Below are positions 41,771-50,371 of a stretch of DNA of 64,000 nucleotides, in pieces (position 1 is the first letter of the stretch; each line of letters opens with the position of its first letter). Location of the stretch: assembly GCA_947085045.1 (NCBI GenBank), contig CAMTUU010000014.1, positions 1 to 64,000 of the forward strand, in the 5' to 3' direction. The position numbers and the translations under genes are program-made. A model generated the notes under the pieces. That model saw only the letters and a list, made by a program, of their open reading frames with translations, ran no database searches and was not told the DNA's origin. Origin of the DNA: Pseudolysinimonas_A sp947085045 (GTDB taxonomy: Bacteria; Actinomycetota; Actinomycetes; Actinomycetales; Microbacteriaceae).

Positions 41771-42744
41771 GCGGCGACCTGCCTCAGACGTTCGGCGGCG
41801 CGCAGACGCACCGGGGCGGATCGGGGGTTGCGGGCCTTCTCGGCGTCGGTCGCGAGTTCCGCCCCGCGGACCAGGAGTTTGATCTCGGGGGCGTGCTCGG
41901 GCAGCTCGACCGGAAGGCCACGCGGGGCGGTCGATGTCGAGCGGGCGGCGAACTCGCGCTTGACGATGCGGTCCTCCAGGGACTGGTAGGCGAGCACCAC
42001 GATGCGACCGCCCACCTCGAGCGCGTCGAGCGCGGCCGGGATGGTGCGGGCGAGCACGTTGAGTTCGGCGTTCACCTCGACGCGCAGCGCTTGGAACACG
42101 CGCTTCGCGGGGTGCCCGGCGTTCTTGACGGCCGCCGGGGTGGCGGCCTGGAGGATGTCGACGAGCTGGGCCGACGTCTCGATCGGCGCGACGGTGCGGG
42201 CCTCGACGATGCGACGCGCGTAGCGGGGGGCGAGCTTCTCCTCGCCGTACTCGAAGAGGATCCGCCGCAGCGACCCCTCGTCGTACTCCGCGATGATGCG
42301 GGCGGCGGTCAGCGGCGACGTCGCGTCCATCCGCATGTCGAGCGCGGCATCCCGCGCGTAGGAGAAGCCCCGGTCGACGCGGTCCAGTTGCATCGACGAC
42401 ACTCCGAGGTCGTACAGGATGCCCGCGACGGCGGGGATGCCGAGATCCGAGAGCACGGTCGGGAGCGCATCCGACACCGCGTGCACGAGGTGCGTGCGGT
42501 CGGCGAACGGCGTCAGCCGCTCCCCCGCCAGGCGCAGCGCCTCCGGATCCCGGTCGATCCCGACCAGGGAGAGTCGGGGGAACCGGCGCAGGAACGCTTC
42601 CGCGTGACCGCCGAGCCCGAGGGTGCCGTCGACGAGGACCGCGCGGTCGCGCTCCAGGGCCGGCGCGAGGAGTTCGAGGCAGCGCTCGACCATCACCGGG
42701 GTGTGCAGGGCGTCGTCGTCGGCAGCGTTCGTCGGGTTCGTCAT
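41767..42744 (-). CDS. rsmH: 16S rRNA (cytosine-1402-N4)-methyltransferase
   Basis: A 325-residue SAM-dependent RsmH (MraW), methylating N4 of C1402 in the ribosomal P site. It begins HTPVMVERCLELL and has the SAM loop DGTLGLGGHAEAFL, GIDRDPEAL, DLGVSSMQLDRVDRGFSY and the C-terminal VLAYQSLEDRIVK. It is the second gene of the dcw cluster after mraZ. The stop overlaps ftsL (ATGA). Confidence 0.97.
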   Translation of the reverse strand: MTNPTNAADDDALHTPVMVERCLELLAPALERDRAVLVDGTLGLGGHAEAFLRRFPRLSLVGIDRDPEALRLAGERLTPFADRTHLVHAVSDALPTVLSDLGIPAVAGILYDLGVSSMQLDRVDRGFSYARDAALDMRMDATSPLTAARIIAEYDEGSLRRILFEYGEEKLAPRYARRIVEARTVAPIETSAQLVDILQAATPAAVKNAGHPAKRVFQALRVEVNAELNVLARTIPAALDALEVGGRIVVLAYQSLEDRIVKREFAARSTSTAPRGLPVELPEHAPEIKLLVRGAELATDAEKARNPRSAPVRLRAAERLRQVAA

Positions 42745-42843
42745 GAGCGTAGGGCCGGTTCCCGAGATCCGATCCCCATCCGCTGCGACCTGCCTCCGGG
42801 GAAGTGGAGGCAGGGTGCGCGGCTGAGGGTCGCATCCCGGGAA

Positions 42844-43275
42844 TCAGAAGAGGCCCGCGATCACCTCCCCGTCGGCGGCGGCGTAGCCCGATTCGGTCGC
42901 GGCGTAGAACTCGTCCCAGGCCGCGGTGTCCCAGATCTCGGCGCGGGTCCCGGCGCCGATCATCGTGAGTTCGCGGTCGAGGCCGGCGTACTCACGCAGC
43001 ATCGACGGCACGGTGACGCGGCGCTGCTTGTCGGGGATCTCCTGCGTCGCGCCGGAGAGGAAGAGGCGGATGTAGTCGCGCCCCTCCTTCGTCGTGACGG
43101 GGGCGGTCGACATCCGCTCGTGCACCTTCTCGAACTCGCGCTCGCTGTACACGAACACGCAGTGGTCGACGCCGCGGGTCATCACCAGGCCGCCGGAGAA
43201 CTCGTCCCAGAACTTGGCCGGGAGGATCACGCGGCCTTTCTCGTCGAGTTTGGGCGCGAAGGTGCCGAGCAACAC
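42844..43275 (-). CDS. mraZ: Transcriptional regulator MraZ
   Basis: A 143-residue AbrB-fold protein with two SpoVT/AbrB domains, each having the DEKGRVILPAKFW and DKQRRVTVPSMLR signatures. MraZ binds repeated boxes upstream of its own gene and controls dcw cluster transcription. Candidate boxes are in 43316-43370. GTG 43275 is the only start compatible with the conserved MLLGTFAPKLDEKG N-terminus. It heads the cluster, 99 bp before rsmH. Confidence 0.96.
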   Translation of the reverse strand: MLLGTFAPKLDEKGRVILPAKFWDEFSGGLVMTRGVDHCVFVYSEREFEKVHERMSTAPVTTKEGRDYIRLFLSGATQEIPDKQRRVTVPSMLREYAGLDRELTMIGAGTRAEIWDTAAWDEFYAATESGYAAADGEVIAGLF

Positions 43276-43315
43276 GCGGGCACCTCCCCATTTCTCCGGC
43301 CAGACGTCTGAGGTA

Positions 43316-43370
43316 CCTCCACTTTACTCCACTTTCCTCCCTAAGCAACCATTTCACCCCACCTTTCCTC
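43316..43370 (-). promoter_or_regulatory. MraZ-box array upstream of mraZ
   Basis: On the minus strand GGAGGAAAGT and GGAGTAAAGT are exact 10-bp-spaced repeats followed by GGAGGTACCT. Related GGGGTGAAAT and GGGGAGGAAAGG copies lie just upstream. MraZ is known to bind direct repeats with GTGG/TGGG cores at 10-bp spacing, so this array of about four boxes is its probable autoregulatory site. Operator function is inferred. Confidence 0.65.
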
Positions 43371-43416
43371 CCCGTGGGGCCACGGGGCTCCCGGTTCTTC
43401 CCGAACCGCGCGCACG

Positions 43417-43446
43417 AAAAAGGCCGACCCGAAGGTCGGCCTTTTT
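43417..43446. terminator. Strong bidirectional intrinsic terminator
   Basis: AGGCCGACC-CGAA-GGTCGGCCT forms a GC-rich stem flanked by AAAA on one side and TTTTT on the other, so it can terminate on either strand. It lies 20 bp past the DUF3040 stop and about 140 bp upstream of mraZ, so it isolates the division cluster from upstream transcription. Confidence 0.85.
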
Positions 43447-43465
43447 CAGAAGGAGGGGTGAGGGC

Positions 43466-43825
43466 TCAGTCCTCGCTGTCGCGGCGCTGATCCCAGCGCT
43501 CGCCCAGACTGTCCATGAAGCTCTGGCGCCGCGGCGCGGCTCCACTCGCATCCTGCGGGATGGTGAGCCGTCGCGGCGGCGCGAACGCCAGCAGGGCTCC
43601 GACGAACATCACCGCGAACCCGGCGACGCCGATGAGCGGGAGGCGCACGATCACACCGATGATGAGGAGGACGAGGCCGACGACGCCGGCGACGATGCCG
43701 AGGGCGATCGCCAGATAACTGGCGCGGCCGCGCGCGCCCACCTTGGCGACGTCATCCGCGTCGTGGTGGTAGAGACTGCGCTCCATCTCGTCGAGGAGGC
43801 GTTGCTCCTGCTCGGAAAGTGGCAT
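43466..43825 (-). CDS. DUF3040 membrane protein
   Basis: A 119-residue actinobacterial DUF3040 protein. The N-terminal LSEQEQRLLDEMERSLYHHDAD is the family signature; two transmembrane helices follow (about 37-60 and 63-83), then a charged tail. The function is unknown, but it is conserved upstream of mraZ in actinobacteria (compare M. tuberculosis Rv2169c). ATG 43825 has a near-perfect AAGGAG site, so unlike its neighbours it is Shine-Dalgarno led. Confidence 0.9.
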   Translation of the reverse strand: MPLSEQEQRLLDEMERSLYHHDADDVAKVGARGRASYLAIALGIVAGVVGLVLLIIGVIVRLPLIGVAGFAVMFVGALLAFAPPRRLTIPQDASGAAPRRQSFMDSLGERWDQRRDSED

Positions 43826-43875
43826 GTGGGCTCCTTGTGCCGCGAGATGTCCAGTCTAAGCCGCTCGCTCCTGGA

Positions 43876-43881
43876 TAAGGT
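43876..43881 (+). promoter_or_regulatory. -10 box TAAGGT for leaderless prenyl synthase
   Basis: TAAGGT ends 6 nt before GTG 43888, with no Shine-Dalgarno sequence. Confidence 0.55.
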
Positions 43882-43887
43882 AGGCGC

Positions 43888-45033
43888 GTGCCTGAGAGTC
43901 CGCGGTTAGTGGACCTCGTGCAGTCCCGGCTCGACCTGTTCCTCGCCGAACGCGGCGCAGAACTGCGGGCCATCTCGCCCGACCTCGACGTCGTCGACGA
44001 CTGCGCCCGGCGGCTGCTCGCCGGCGGCAAGCGGTTCCGGGCGCTATTCTGCTACTGGGGCTGGCGCGCCGTGAGCGCCCAGGCGGCGGGGTTCGACCCC
44101 CTCGTCGAGACCGCCGTCGCCGGCGCCGGCGCCGGCGCCGATGAACCCGACCTCGACGCCGTCGTGTCGATCGCCGCGGGGCTCGAGGCCTTCCACGCCG
44201 CGGCGCTCGTGCATGACGACATCATGGACAACTCCGACCTGCGCCGCGGGCAGCCGAGCGTGCATCGCGCGTTCGCGCTGCTGCACGCCGAGCGCGGGTG
44301 GGACGGCTCCCCCGATGCCTACGGGCTCTCCGCGGCGCTCCTCCTCGGCGACCTCCTGCTCGGCTGGAGCGACGAACTGGTGGATGCCGGCGTCGCCCGC
44401 GCCGCGAACGCGACGGGCGGTCGTGCCGCTCGCGCCGAGTTCGGCCGGATGCGCACCGAGGTGACGGCCGGTCAGTATCTCGACATCTTCGAGGAGATGG
44501 CCTGGCGCGCGCTGCCCGAGCACGAGCACCTGTCGCGCGCCCAGCGCGTCATCGTCTACAAGTCGGCGAAGTACAGCGTCGAGGCACCTCTCGCGATCGG
44601 CGCGTCCCTCGCCGGCGGCTCACTCGCCCAGATCGCGGCGCTGCGCTCCTTCGGGCTCCCGCTCGGCATCGCGTTCCAGCTGCGCGACGATCTACTCGGC
44701 GTGTTCGGTGATCCCGCCGTCACCGGCAAGCCCGCCGGCGACGACCTGCGCGAGGGCAAGCGCACCGTGCTCGTGACCCTCGCGCGCCAGAAGCTACCGG
44801 CGTCGGCGGCACGGCTTTTCGACGAGCTGCTGGGAGACCGCACCCTCGACGCCGAACAGATCGCGATGCTGCAGACCGCGGTGCGCGACAGCGGTGCCGT
44901 CGATCAGGTCGAGCGCGTCATCGCGCATCAGCTCGATCAGGCCCGCCTCGCGCTGGCCGACGCCCCGCTCGCCCGCAGTGCGCGCGACGAGCTGACGGCG
45001 CTCGCCGACGCCGTCACGAAACGGGAGTCCTGA
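43888..45033 (+). CDS. Polyprenyl diphosphate synthase
   Basis: A 381-residue trans-prenyltransferase of the IspA/IdsA family that condenses isopentenyl diphosphate with allylic diphosphates (products such as FPP, GGPP or longer). It has GGKRFRALFCYWG, the first Asp-rich motif DDIMD near residue 112, and the second, QLRDDLLGVFGD, near 270. Chain length cannot be fixed. An Ala-Gly-rich insertion (AGAGAGADE), encoded by GCCGGC hexamers, precedes motif 1. In M. tuberculosis idsA2 (Rv2173) holds the same position. Confidence 0.93.
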   Translation: MPESPRLVDLVQSRLDLFLAERGAELRAISPDLDVVDDCARRLLAGGKRFRALFCYWGWRAVSAQAAGFDPLVETAVAGAGAGADEPDLDAVVSIAAGLEAFHAAALVHDDIMDNSDLRRGQPSVHRAFALLHAERGWDGSPDAYGLSAALLLGDLLLGWSDELVDAGVARAANATGGRAARAEFGRMRTEVTAGQYLDIFEEMAWRALPEHEHLSRAQRVIVYKSAKYSVEAPLAIGASLAGGSLAQIAALRSFGLPLGIAFQLRDDLLGVFGDPAVTGKPAGDDLREGKRTVLVTLARQKLPASAARLFDELLGDRTLDAEQIAMLQTAVRDSGAVDQVERVIAHQLDQARLALADAPLARSARDELTALADAVTKRES

Positions 45034-45041
45034 GCAGGAGT

Positions 45042-45386
45042 TCAGAACCCGAGAGCCTGGGCGACCCGGCGCACCTCGGCTTTGCGACCGGCGCGCAGAG
45101 CGTCGATCGGGGCCGCGGCGAGCACTTCGTCGTCGTTGAGCAACCAGCGCAGCGCCTCCTCGTCGGTGAAGCCGGCGTCGTGCAGCACGATGACGGTGCC
45201 CCGGACTTCGGGCAGCGGCTCCCCGTCGCGGACGAAGTCGGCGGGCACCTTCAGCACGCCGTCGACCCGGGCGGCGAGCAGGGCGTAATCCTCGATGAGC
45301 CGGCGCACGCGCCCCTGGGGAACGCCGAGGATCTCGACGAGTTCGGGAACGGTCAGCCAGGTCCGCGTGGCGGCGGGAGTGGTCAC
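45042..45386 (-). CDS. Rv2175c-family winged-helix DNA-binding protein
   Basis: A 114-residue actinobacterial protein. The N-terminal helix-turn-helix is WLTVPELVEILGVPQGRVRRLIED, and the C-terminal part has the Rv2175c domain (TVIVLHDAGFTDEEALRWL). In M. tuberculosis the homologue binds DNA weakly and is a substrate of the kinase PknL, whose homologue is two genes away here. GTG 45386 is close behind a GAGGG. It converges on the prenyl synthase. Confidence 0.88.
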   Translation of the reverse strand: MTTPAATRTWLTVPELVEILGVPQGRVRRLIEDYALLAARVDGVLKVPADFVRDGEPLPEVRGTVIVLHDAGFTDEEALRWLLNDDEVLAAAPIDALRAGRKAEVRRVAQALGF

Positions 45387-45455
45387 CCCTCTAGCGTGCC
45401 ACGGCAGAATGTTTCCAACTTGTAAACTGCTTCAACATTGCACACATTGGTTGAC

Positions 45456-45461
45456 AGGGAT
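45456..45461 (+). promoter_or_regulatory. -35 element TTGACA upstream of the LysM gene
   Basis: A perfect consensus TTGACA lies about 65 bp upstream of ATG 45527, but no good -10 hexamer follows at 16-18 bp. A weak GC-rich hairpin (45483-45500) lies in the presumed leader. Confidence 0.35.
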
Positions 45462-45526
45462 TTACATCCATGTCACCGTGGAGGGCCCGACACGGGTCCC
45501 ATGGGGGTGGGAGATTGAGGCGGGAC

Positions 45527-46864
45527 ATGATCAAGACTTCGGGCAGGGGCCCAATCGACCAGGGCGGGGGCTCGATGTCGCAGTTCACCGGATTGATCCC
45601 GACCCGCATCGACGCGCGTCACCGTGCCGAGCGACCACGCTCCCGCGTCGGAGACGGATTCCGCAAGACGCTGCCCTTCGTGCTCGCGAGCGCGATGACC
45701 GTGGGCCTGAATCTCACCGGACCGGTCGAGCCGGTGCAGGCCGCGCCGAAGAAGCCCGCGAAGGCGAAGTCCGACACCGCTGCGACCGCCCGTGCGCTCG
45801 TCGACGCGGCGAGCGCACGCATCGCGGGCGGCGGAGCCTCCGCCGTCGGCTCGTACACGGTTCAGGCGGGGGACACCGTCGCGGCGATCGCCGGGCGGCA
45901 CGGGGTCTCGACGGCATCCGTCCTGGCCCTCAACGGCCTCGGCTGGAAGTCGCTCATCTTCCCCGGTCAGGTGCTCAAACTGAGCGTCGGTGCGAGCGCG
46001 GTCGCGACGCCGTCGGCGCAGCAGGGCGGGCGCTACACGATCGTCACCGGCGACACGGTGTCGAGGATCGCGGCTCGCTTCGGCGTGCCGGTCGCCGCGG
46101 TGCTCAGCGCCAACGGGCTCGGCTGGTCGAGCATCATCTATCCCGGCCAGACGATCGCCATCCCATCGGCACCGGCACCGGCACCGGCACCGGCGATCGA
46201 GCTCGTCTCCGAGACCACGCCGACCGTGAAGCCGGCCCCGGCTCCGGTCGCCTCGAGCTACACCATCCAGGCGGGCGACACCATCTCGTCGATCGCCTCT
46301 CGATTCGGGGTCACCATCCAGGCCGTGTTCGATGCCAACGGGCTATCGGCCTCGAGCATCATCTACCCGGGACGCTCGCTCGTGATTCCCGCCCCCGGCG
46401 GTGCGTCCGGCGGGTCCAGCAGCGGATCGACCGGCGGGTCCAACGGCGGATCGACCGCCGGCGTCACCACGCTCAGCGCCGAGCAGGAGGGCAACGCCCG
46501 CATCATCATCCAGGTCGGTCGCGAGCAGGGGGTGCCCGACTACGGCATCATCATCGCCCTCGCCACCGCGATGCAGGAGTCCAGCCTGCGCAACATCGAC
46601 TACGGCGACCGCGACTCGGTCGGCCTGTTCCAGCAGCGCACGAGCACGGGCTGGGGCACGATCGACGAGATCATGAACCCCTACCAGTCGGCTTACCTCT
46701 TCTACCAGGGCCGTAGCGGATATACGCGGGGGCTGCTCGACATCGCCGGCTGGCAGTCTATGGCGCTCACCGTGGCCGCGCAGAAGGTGCAGATCTCGGC
46801 CTACCCGAACGCGTACGCCAAGTGGGAGACCAGTGCGCGCTCCTGGTTCTCGGCTCTCGGCTGA
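45527..46864 (+). CDS. Secreted LysM cell-wall protein with lysozyme-like C-terminus
   Basis: A 445-residue exported protein. A long N-region precedes a hydrophobic signal segment (about 50-65, LPFVLASAMTVGLNLTG). Three LysM domains follow at about 110-153, 170-213 and 245-288, separated by Ala/Pro-rich linkers. After a Gly/Ser-rich hinge, the C-terminal domain (about 310-445) has ALATAMQESSLRNIDYGDRDSVG-like features of lytic transglycosylase/Rpf-type folds, with a likely catalytic Glu in the QES motif. It would bind and cut peptidoglycan outside the cell. ATG 45527 has GAGG 6 nt upstream; ATG 45575 is an alternative. Confidence 0.88.
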   Translation: MIKTSGRGPIDQGGGSMSQFTGLIPTRIDARHRAERPRSRVGDGFRKTLPFVLASAMTVGLNLTGPVEPVQAAPKKPAKAKSDTAATARALVDAASARIAGGGASAVGSYTVQAGDTVAAIAGRHGVSTASVLALNGLGWKSLIFPGQVLKLSVGASAVATPSAQQGGRYTIVTGDTVSRIAARFGVPVAAVLSANGLGWSSIIYPGQTIAIPSAPAPAPAPAIELVSETTPTVKPAPAPVASSYTIQAGDTISSIASRFGVTIQAVFDANGLSASSIIYPGRSLVIPAPGGASGGSSSGSTGGSNGGSTAGVTTLSAEQEGNARIIIQVGREQGVPDYGIIIALATAMQESSLRNIDYGDRDSVGLFQQRTSTGWGTIDEIMNPYQSAYLFYQGRSGYTRGLLDIAGWQSMALTVAAQKVQISAYPNAYAKWETSARSWFSALG

Positions 46865-46911
46865 TCCCGGGCGCGGGGGGTGTCCTCCCAGGCTCACGCA
46901 GCCCGCGAACC

Positions 46912-46917
46912 TAGAAT
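46912..46917 (+). promoter_or_regulatory. -10 box TAGAAT for leaderless PASTA kinase
   Basis: TAGAAT ends 6 nt before GTG 46924. It lies in the 59-bp gap after the LysM gene. Confidence 0.6.
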
Positions 46918-46923
46918 CCGAGG

Positions 46924-48912
46924 GTGAGCGCTAGCACCACCGATCCGATGATCGGCCGGCTGATCGACGGCCGGTATCAGGTGCGCTCCCGCATCGCCCG
47001 GGGCGGCATGGCGACGGTCTACCTCGCCACCGACCTGCGGCTCGAGCGGCGCGTGGCGGTCAAGGTGATGCACGGTCACCTCGCCGACGACAGCCAGTTC
47101 AAGCAGCGCTTCATCCAGGAAGCGCGCAGTGCCGCCCGCCTCGCTCATCCGAACGTCGTCAACGTCTTCGACCAGGGTCAGGACCACGAATCCGCCTACC
47201 TCGTCATGGAGTACTTGCCGGGCATCACTCTGCGGGAGCTGCTCGAAGAGTACGGATCGCTGACCCCGCAGCAGATGATCGACATCACCGAGGCGGTGCT
47301 CGCCGGCCTGGGGGCGGCGCACAAAGCGGGCATCCTGCACCGGGACCTGAAGCCCGAGAACGTGCTTCTCGCCGACGATGGCCGCATCAAGATCGGCGAC
47401 TTCGGTCTCGCCCGGGCCACCTCGGCGAACACCGCGACCGGGGCGGCTCTGCTCGGCACGATCGCCTACCTCTCGCCGGAACTCGTCACCCGCGGACTCG
47501 CCGACACCCGCAGCGACATCTACGCGGTCGGCATCATGATGTACGAAATGCTCACCGGCGAGCAGCCGTTCACCGGCGAGCAGCCCATGCAGATCGCCTA
47601 CCGGCACGCGAACGAGCCGCTGCCCGCGCCCAGCTCGAAGAACCCCCGGGTCCCCCGAGAGCTCGACGAGCTCGTGCTCTGGGCGACGGCGAAGAACCCC
47701 GACGACCGGCCCGCGGATGCGCGCGCCCTGCTCGAGGAGGTGCGCGGCACGGAGTCGCTGCTCGACCTGCCGGCGGGCGGACTCCCCGGATCTCAGAAGA
47801 CCCGGGTGCTGCCGGCACCGTCCTCGACCCGCCACGGGAGCCCGACCGACCCGGCCCTCGCCTCCGCGCTCCGGCCGGAACGCCCGCTCGGTGACGCGGC
47901 CACCCAGGTGCTCGGACCACGTCGTTCCGCCGGCAGCCCGGGAGCCGAACTCGCCGTCGCCGAACCGCGTCCGCGCCCGGCCCGCACCCGGCGCTGGATC
48001 CCGATCGTCGCCGTCCTCGGTGTGCTGCTGCTCGTCGGGTCGGGGATCGGCTGGTGGTTCGCGTTCGGCCCCGGCGCGCGGGTCACGATCCCGACCTCGA
48101 TCGAGCGGATGACGCCCGAGGCGGCCCGGAACGCGCTCGAGGCCCTCGGCTTCGACGTCACGGAGCCGGACGGCACCATCGACTCCCCCGACATCCCGAT
48201 CGGCGCCGTCGCCCAGACCGATCCCGCTCTCGGGGAATCCGTCGAGAAGGGATCGGCGGTGACGATCCTCGTGTCGACCGGACCGAAGGCGATCGACATC
48301 GCCTTCGCGGCGGGGATGCCGCTGGCCGACGCAGAGGCGATGGCCGAGCCTTTCACCCGCCTCGAGGACGACGTGCGCTTCGATCCGTCGATGCCGGAGG
48401 GCACCCTGATCGACGTCCTCGCCGCCGACGGCTCGAGCCTCCTCGGCGTCGCGACCTACGGAGATCGGCAGGACCTCACCCTCGTGGTCTCGGCCGGCCC
48501 GCTGCCCGACCTGAACGGCAAGACCGTGGACGACGCTCGCGCCGCCCTCGCCGAAGTCGACCTCACCGCGGCCGACGGCCTCCTCCAGCGCACCTACGAC
48601 GACAGTGTGCCGCTCGACGCCGTCATCGGGATCGTCGACCCGGGCACCGCGATCCGCCCCGGCGACGAGGTGGGTCTCAACATCTCGAACGGCCCCGAGC
48701 CGGTCGCCGTGCCGCCGATCGTCGGGATGTCGTGGACCGACGCCCGCAACGCCCTCGAAGGCGCCGGTCTCCGGTATGCCTTCGATCGCGACATCGACGA
48801 GGGCCTCGCCGCGGCTTTCCCGAACAGTTCCCGCGTGTCGCGCTCCGACCCGGAGCCGGGCGCGACGGCCCTGCGCGGTGACATCGTCACCGTGAGGCTC
48901 ACCGCGGGCTGA
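46924..48912 (+). CDS. pknL: PASTA-domain Ser/Thr protein kinase (PknL/PknB type)
   Basis: A 662-residue transmembrane kinase. The kinase domain (about 12-270) has the glycine loop IARGGMATVY, VAVKVM with the ATP lysine, HRDLKPENVLL and DFGLAR, then GTIAYLSPE. After a juxtamembrane region comes one transmembrane helix (about 358-382) and about four extracellular PASTA repeats to the C-terminus, which sense muropeptides or lipid II. The name follows the neighbourhood (prenyl synthase, Rv2175c-like gene, class II DAHP synthase), which matches pknL of M. tuberculosis; that enzyme has no PASTA tail in some species, so PknB-like function is possible. Confidence 0.9.
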   Translation: MSASTTDPMIGRLIDGRYQVRSRIARGGMATVYLATDLRLERRVAVKVMHGHLADDSQFKQRFIQEARSAARLAHPNVVNVFDQGQDHESAYLVMEYLPGITLRELLEEYGSLTPQQMIDITEAVLAGLGAAHKAGILHRDLKPENVLLADDGRIKIGDFGLARATSANTATGAALLGTIAYLSPELVTRGLADTRSDIYAVGIMMYEMLTGEQPFTGEQPMQIAYRHANEPLPAPSSKNPRVPRELDELVLWATAKNPDDRPADARALLEEVRGTESLLDLPAGGLPGSQKTRVLPAPSSTRHGSPTDPALASALRPERPLGDAATQVLGPRRSAGSPGAELAVAEPRPRPARTRRWIPIVAVLGVLLLVGSGIGWWFAFGPGARVTIPTSIERMTPEAARNALEALGFDVTEPDGTIDSPDIPIGAVAQTDPALGESVEKGSAVTILVSTGPKAIDIAFAAGMPLADAEAMAEPFTRLEDDVRFDPSMPEGTLIDVLAADGSSLLGVATYGDRQDLTLVVSAGPLPDLNGKTVDDARAALAEVDLTAADGLLQRTYDDSVPLDAVIGIVDPGTAIRPGDEVGLNISNGPEPVAVPPIVGMSWTDARNALEGAGLRYAFDRDIDEGLAAAFPNSSRVSRSDPEPGATALRGDIVTVRLTAG

Positions 48913-48924
48913 CCCGCCGATCGC

Positions 48925-50295
48925 TCACCGGGCGGCGAGTTCCTCGGCGACGAGGAACGCGAGCTCCAGCGACTGCATGTGGTTGAGCCGAGGGTCGCAC
49001 AGCGACTCGTACTTCGTCGCGAGCGTCGCCTCGTCGATGTGCTCCGAGCCGCCGAGGCACTCCGTCACGTCGTCGCCGGTGAGCTCGATGTGCACGCCCC
49101 CGGGGAAGGTGCCGGCATCCCGGTGCGCCTCGAAGAAGCCGCGCACCTCGTCGACGACGTCGTCGAAGCGCCGCGTCTTGTAGCCACTCGGCGTCGTGAG
49201 CCCGTTGCCGTGCATCGGGTCGGTCACCCACAGCGGCGTCGCGTCGAAACTCTTGATCGCGTCGAGCAACGGCGGAAGGGCATCCCGCACCTTGCCCGCA
49301 CCCATGCGCGTGATGAAAGTCAGCCGGCCCGGCTCGCGGTCGGGATCGAGCTTGTCGATCAGCCGCTCCATGTCGGACGCCGAGGTCGACGGCCCCAGCT
49401 TCACACCGATGGGGTTGCGGATGCGCGAGAAGTAGTCGACGTGCGCCCCGTCGAGGTCACGGGTGCGCTCCCCGATCCAGAGGAAGTGCGCACTCGTGTT
49501 GACCGGCGTGCCGTTGCGGGAGTCGATGCGGGTCATCGGCCGCTCGTAGTCCATCAGCAGGCCCTCGTGGGAGGTGTAGAACTCCACCCGGCGCAGCTCG
49601 TCGAAGTCGGCGCCGGCCGCCTCCATGAACTTGACGGCACGGTCGATCTCCTTGGCGAGACCCTCGTAGCGCTGGTTGGCGGGGTTGGTGGCGAAGCCCT
49701 TGTTCCACGAGTGCACCTGGCGGAGGTCGGCGAACCCGCCCTGGGTGAAGGCACGGATCAGGTTCAGCGTCGATGCGGCCGTGTGGTACCCCTGCACGAG
49801 CCGCTTCGGGTCGGCGGCGCGCGACTCCGGAGTGAAGTCGTAGCCGTTGACGATGTCACCGCGGTAGGCGGGCAGGGTCACGTCGCCCCGGGTCTCGGTG
49901 TCGCTCGAGCGCGGCTTGGCGAACTGCCCCGCCATGCGGCCCATCTTCACGACCGGCATCGAGGCGCCGTAGGTGAGCACGACCGCCATCTGCAGCAGGG
50001 TCTTCACCCGGTTGCGGATCTGGTCGGCGGTCGCCCCGGCGAAGGTCTCCGCGCAGTCGCCGCCCTGGAGCAGGAAGGATTCCCCGCGTGCGGCCCGGGC
50101 GAGCCGGTCGCGCAGGATGTCGACCTCGCCCGCGAAGACGAGCGGCGGGAAGCCGGCGATCTCGGCCGACGCGGAGGCGACCGCCGCAGGCTCCGACCAC
50201 TCCGGCTGCTGCTTGATCGGCAGAGTCCGCCAATAGTCCAGTCCCTCGATCACGCTCGGATCAGCCGGGACGATGGTCTCTGTCGGGTCTACCAC
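48925..50295 (-). CDS. aroG: Class II 3-deoxy-7-phosphoheptulonate synthase
   Basis: A 456-residue plant-type (class II) DAHP synthase, which condenses PEP with erythrose-4-phosphate to begin the shikimate pathway. Motifs: GGDCAETF near residue 80, VHSWNKGF, YTSHEGLLMDYE, RNPIGVKLGP and DPMHGNG. The M. tuberculosis homologue is allosterically controlled by aromatic amino acids and chorismate mutase. GTG 50295 is the likely start. It is convergent with the kinase gene, 12 bp apart, and no other aro genes are near. Confidence 0.96.
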   Translation of the reverse strand: MVDPTETIVPADPSVIEGLDYWRTLPIKQQPEWSEPAAVASASAEIAGFPPLVFAGEVDILRDRLARAARGESFLLQGGDCAETFAGATADQIRNRVKTLLQMAVVLTYGASMPVVKMGRMAGQFAKPRSSDTETRGDVTLPAYRGDIVNGYDFTPESRAADPKRLVQGYHTAASTLNLIRAFTQGGFADLRQVHSWNKGFATNPANQRYEGLAKEIDRAVKFMEAAGADFDELRRVEFYTSHEGLLMDYERPMTRIDSRNGTPVNTSAHFLWIGERTRDLDGAHVDYFSRIRNPIGVKLGPSTSASDMERLIDKLDPDREPGRLTFITRMGAGKVRDALPPLLDAIKSFDATPLWVTDPMHGNGLTTPSGYKTRRFDDVVDEVRGFFEAHRDAGTFPGGVHIELTGDDVTECLGGSEHIDEATLATKYESLCDPRLNHMQSLELAFLVAEELAAR

Positions 50296-50371
50296 GGTGG
50301 GACTTTCTGTTGGAGCAGCACAGCGCTTGGGAATGGACGCGAACGCGCCAGCCCTTCAGCCTATCCGCGGA

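Noticed and set aside
44120..44146. GCCGGC repeats in the prenyl synthase as a CRISPR or mobile signal
   Set aside because: They are short in-frame hexamers encoding an Ala-Gly loop, with no spacers.
45387..45526. c-di-AMP (ydaO-type) riboswitch before the LysM gene
   Set aside because: Such riboswitches often precede wall hydrolases in actinobacteria, but the leader is too short and lacks the conserved core.
46167..46195. GGCACC repeats in the LysM gene as a functional tandem repeat
   Set aside because: They encode an Ala-Pro linker of the kind common between LysM domains; low-complexity coding sequence explains them.
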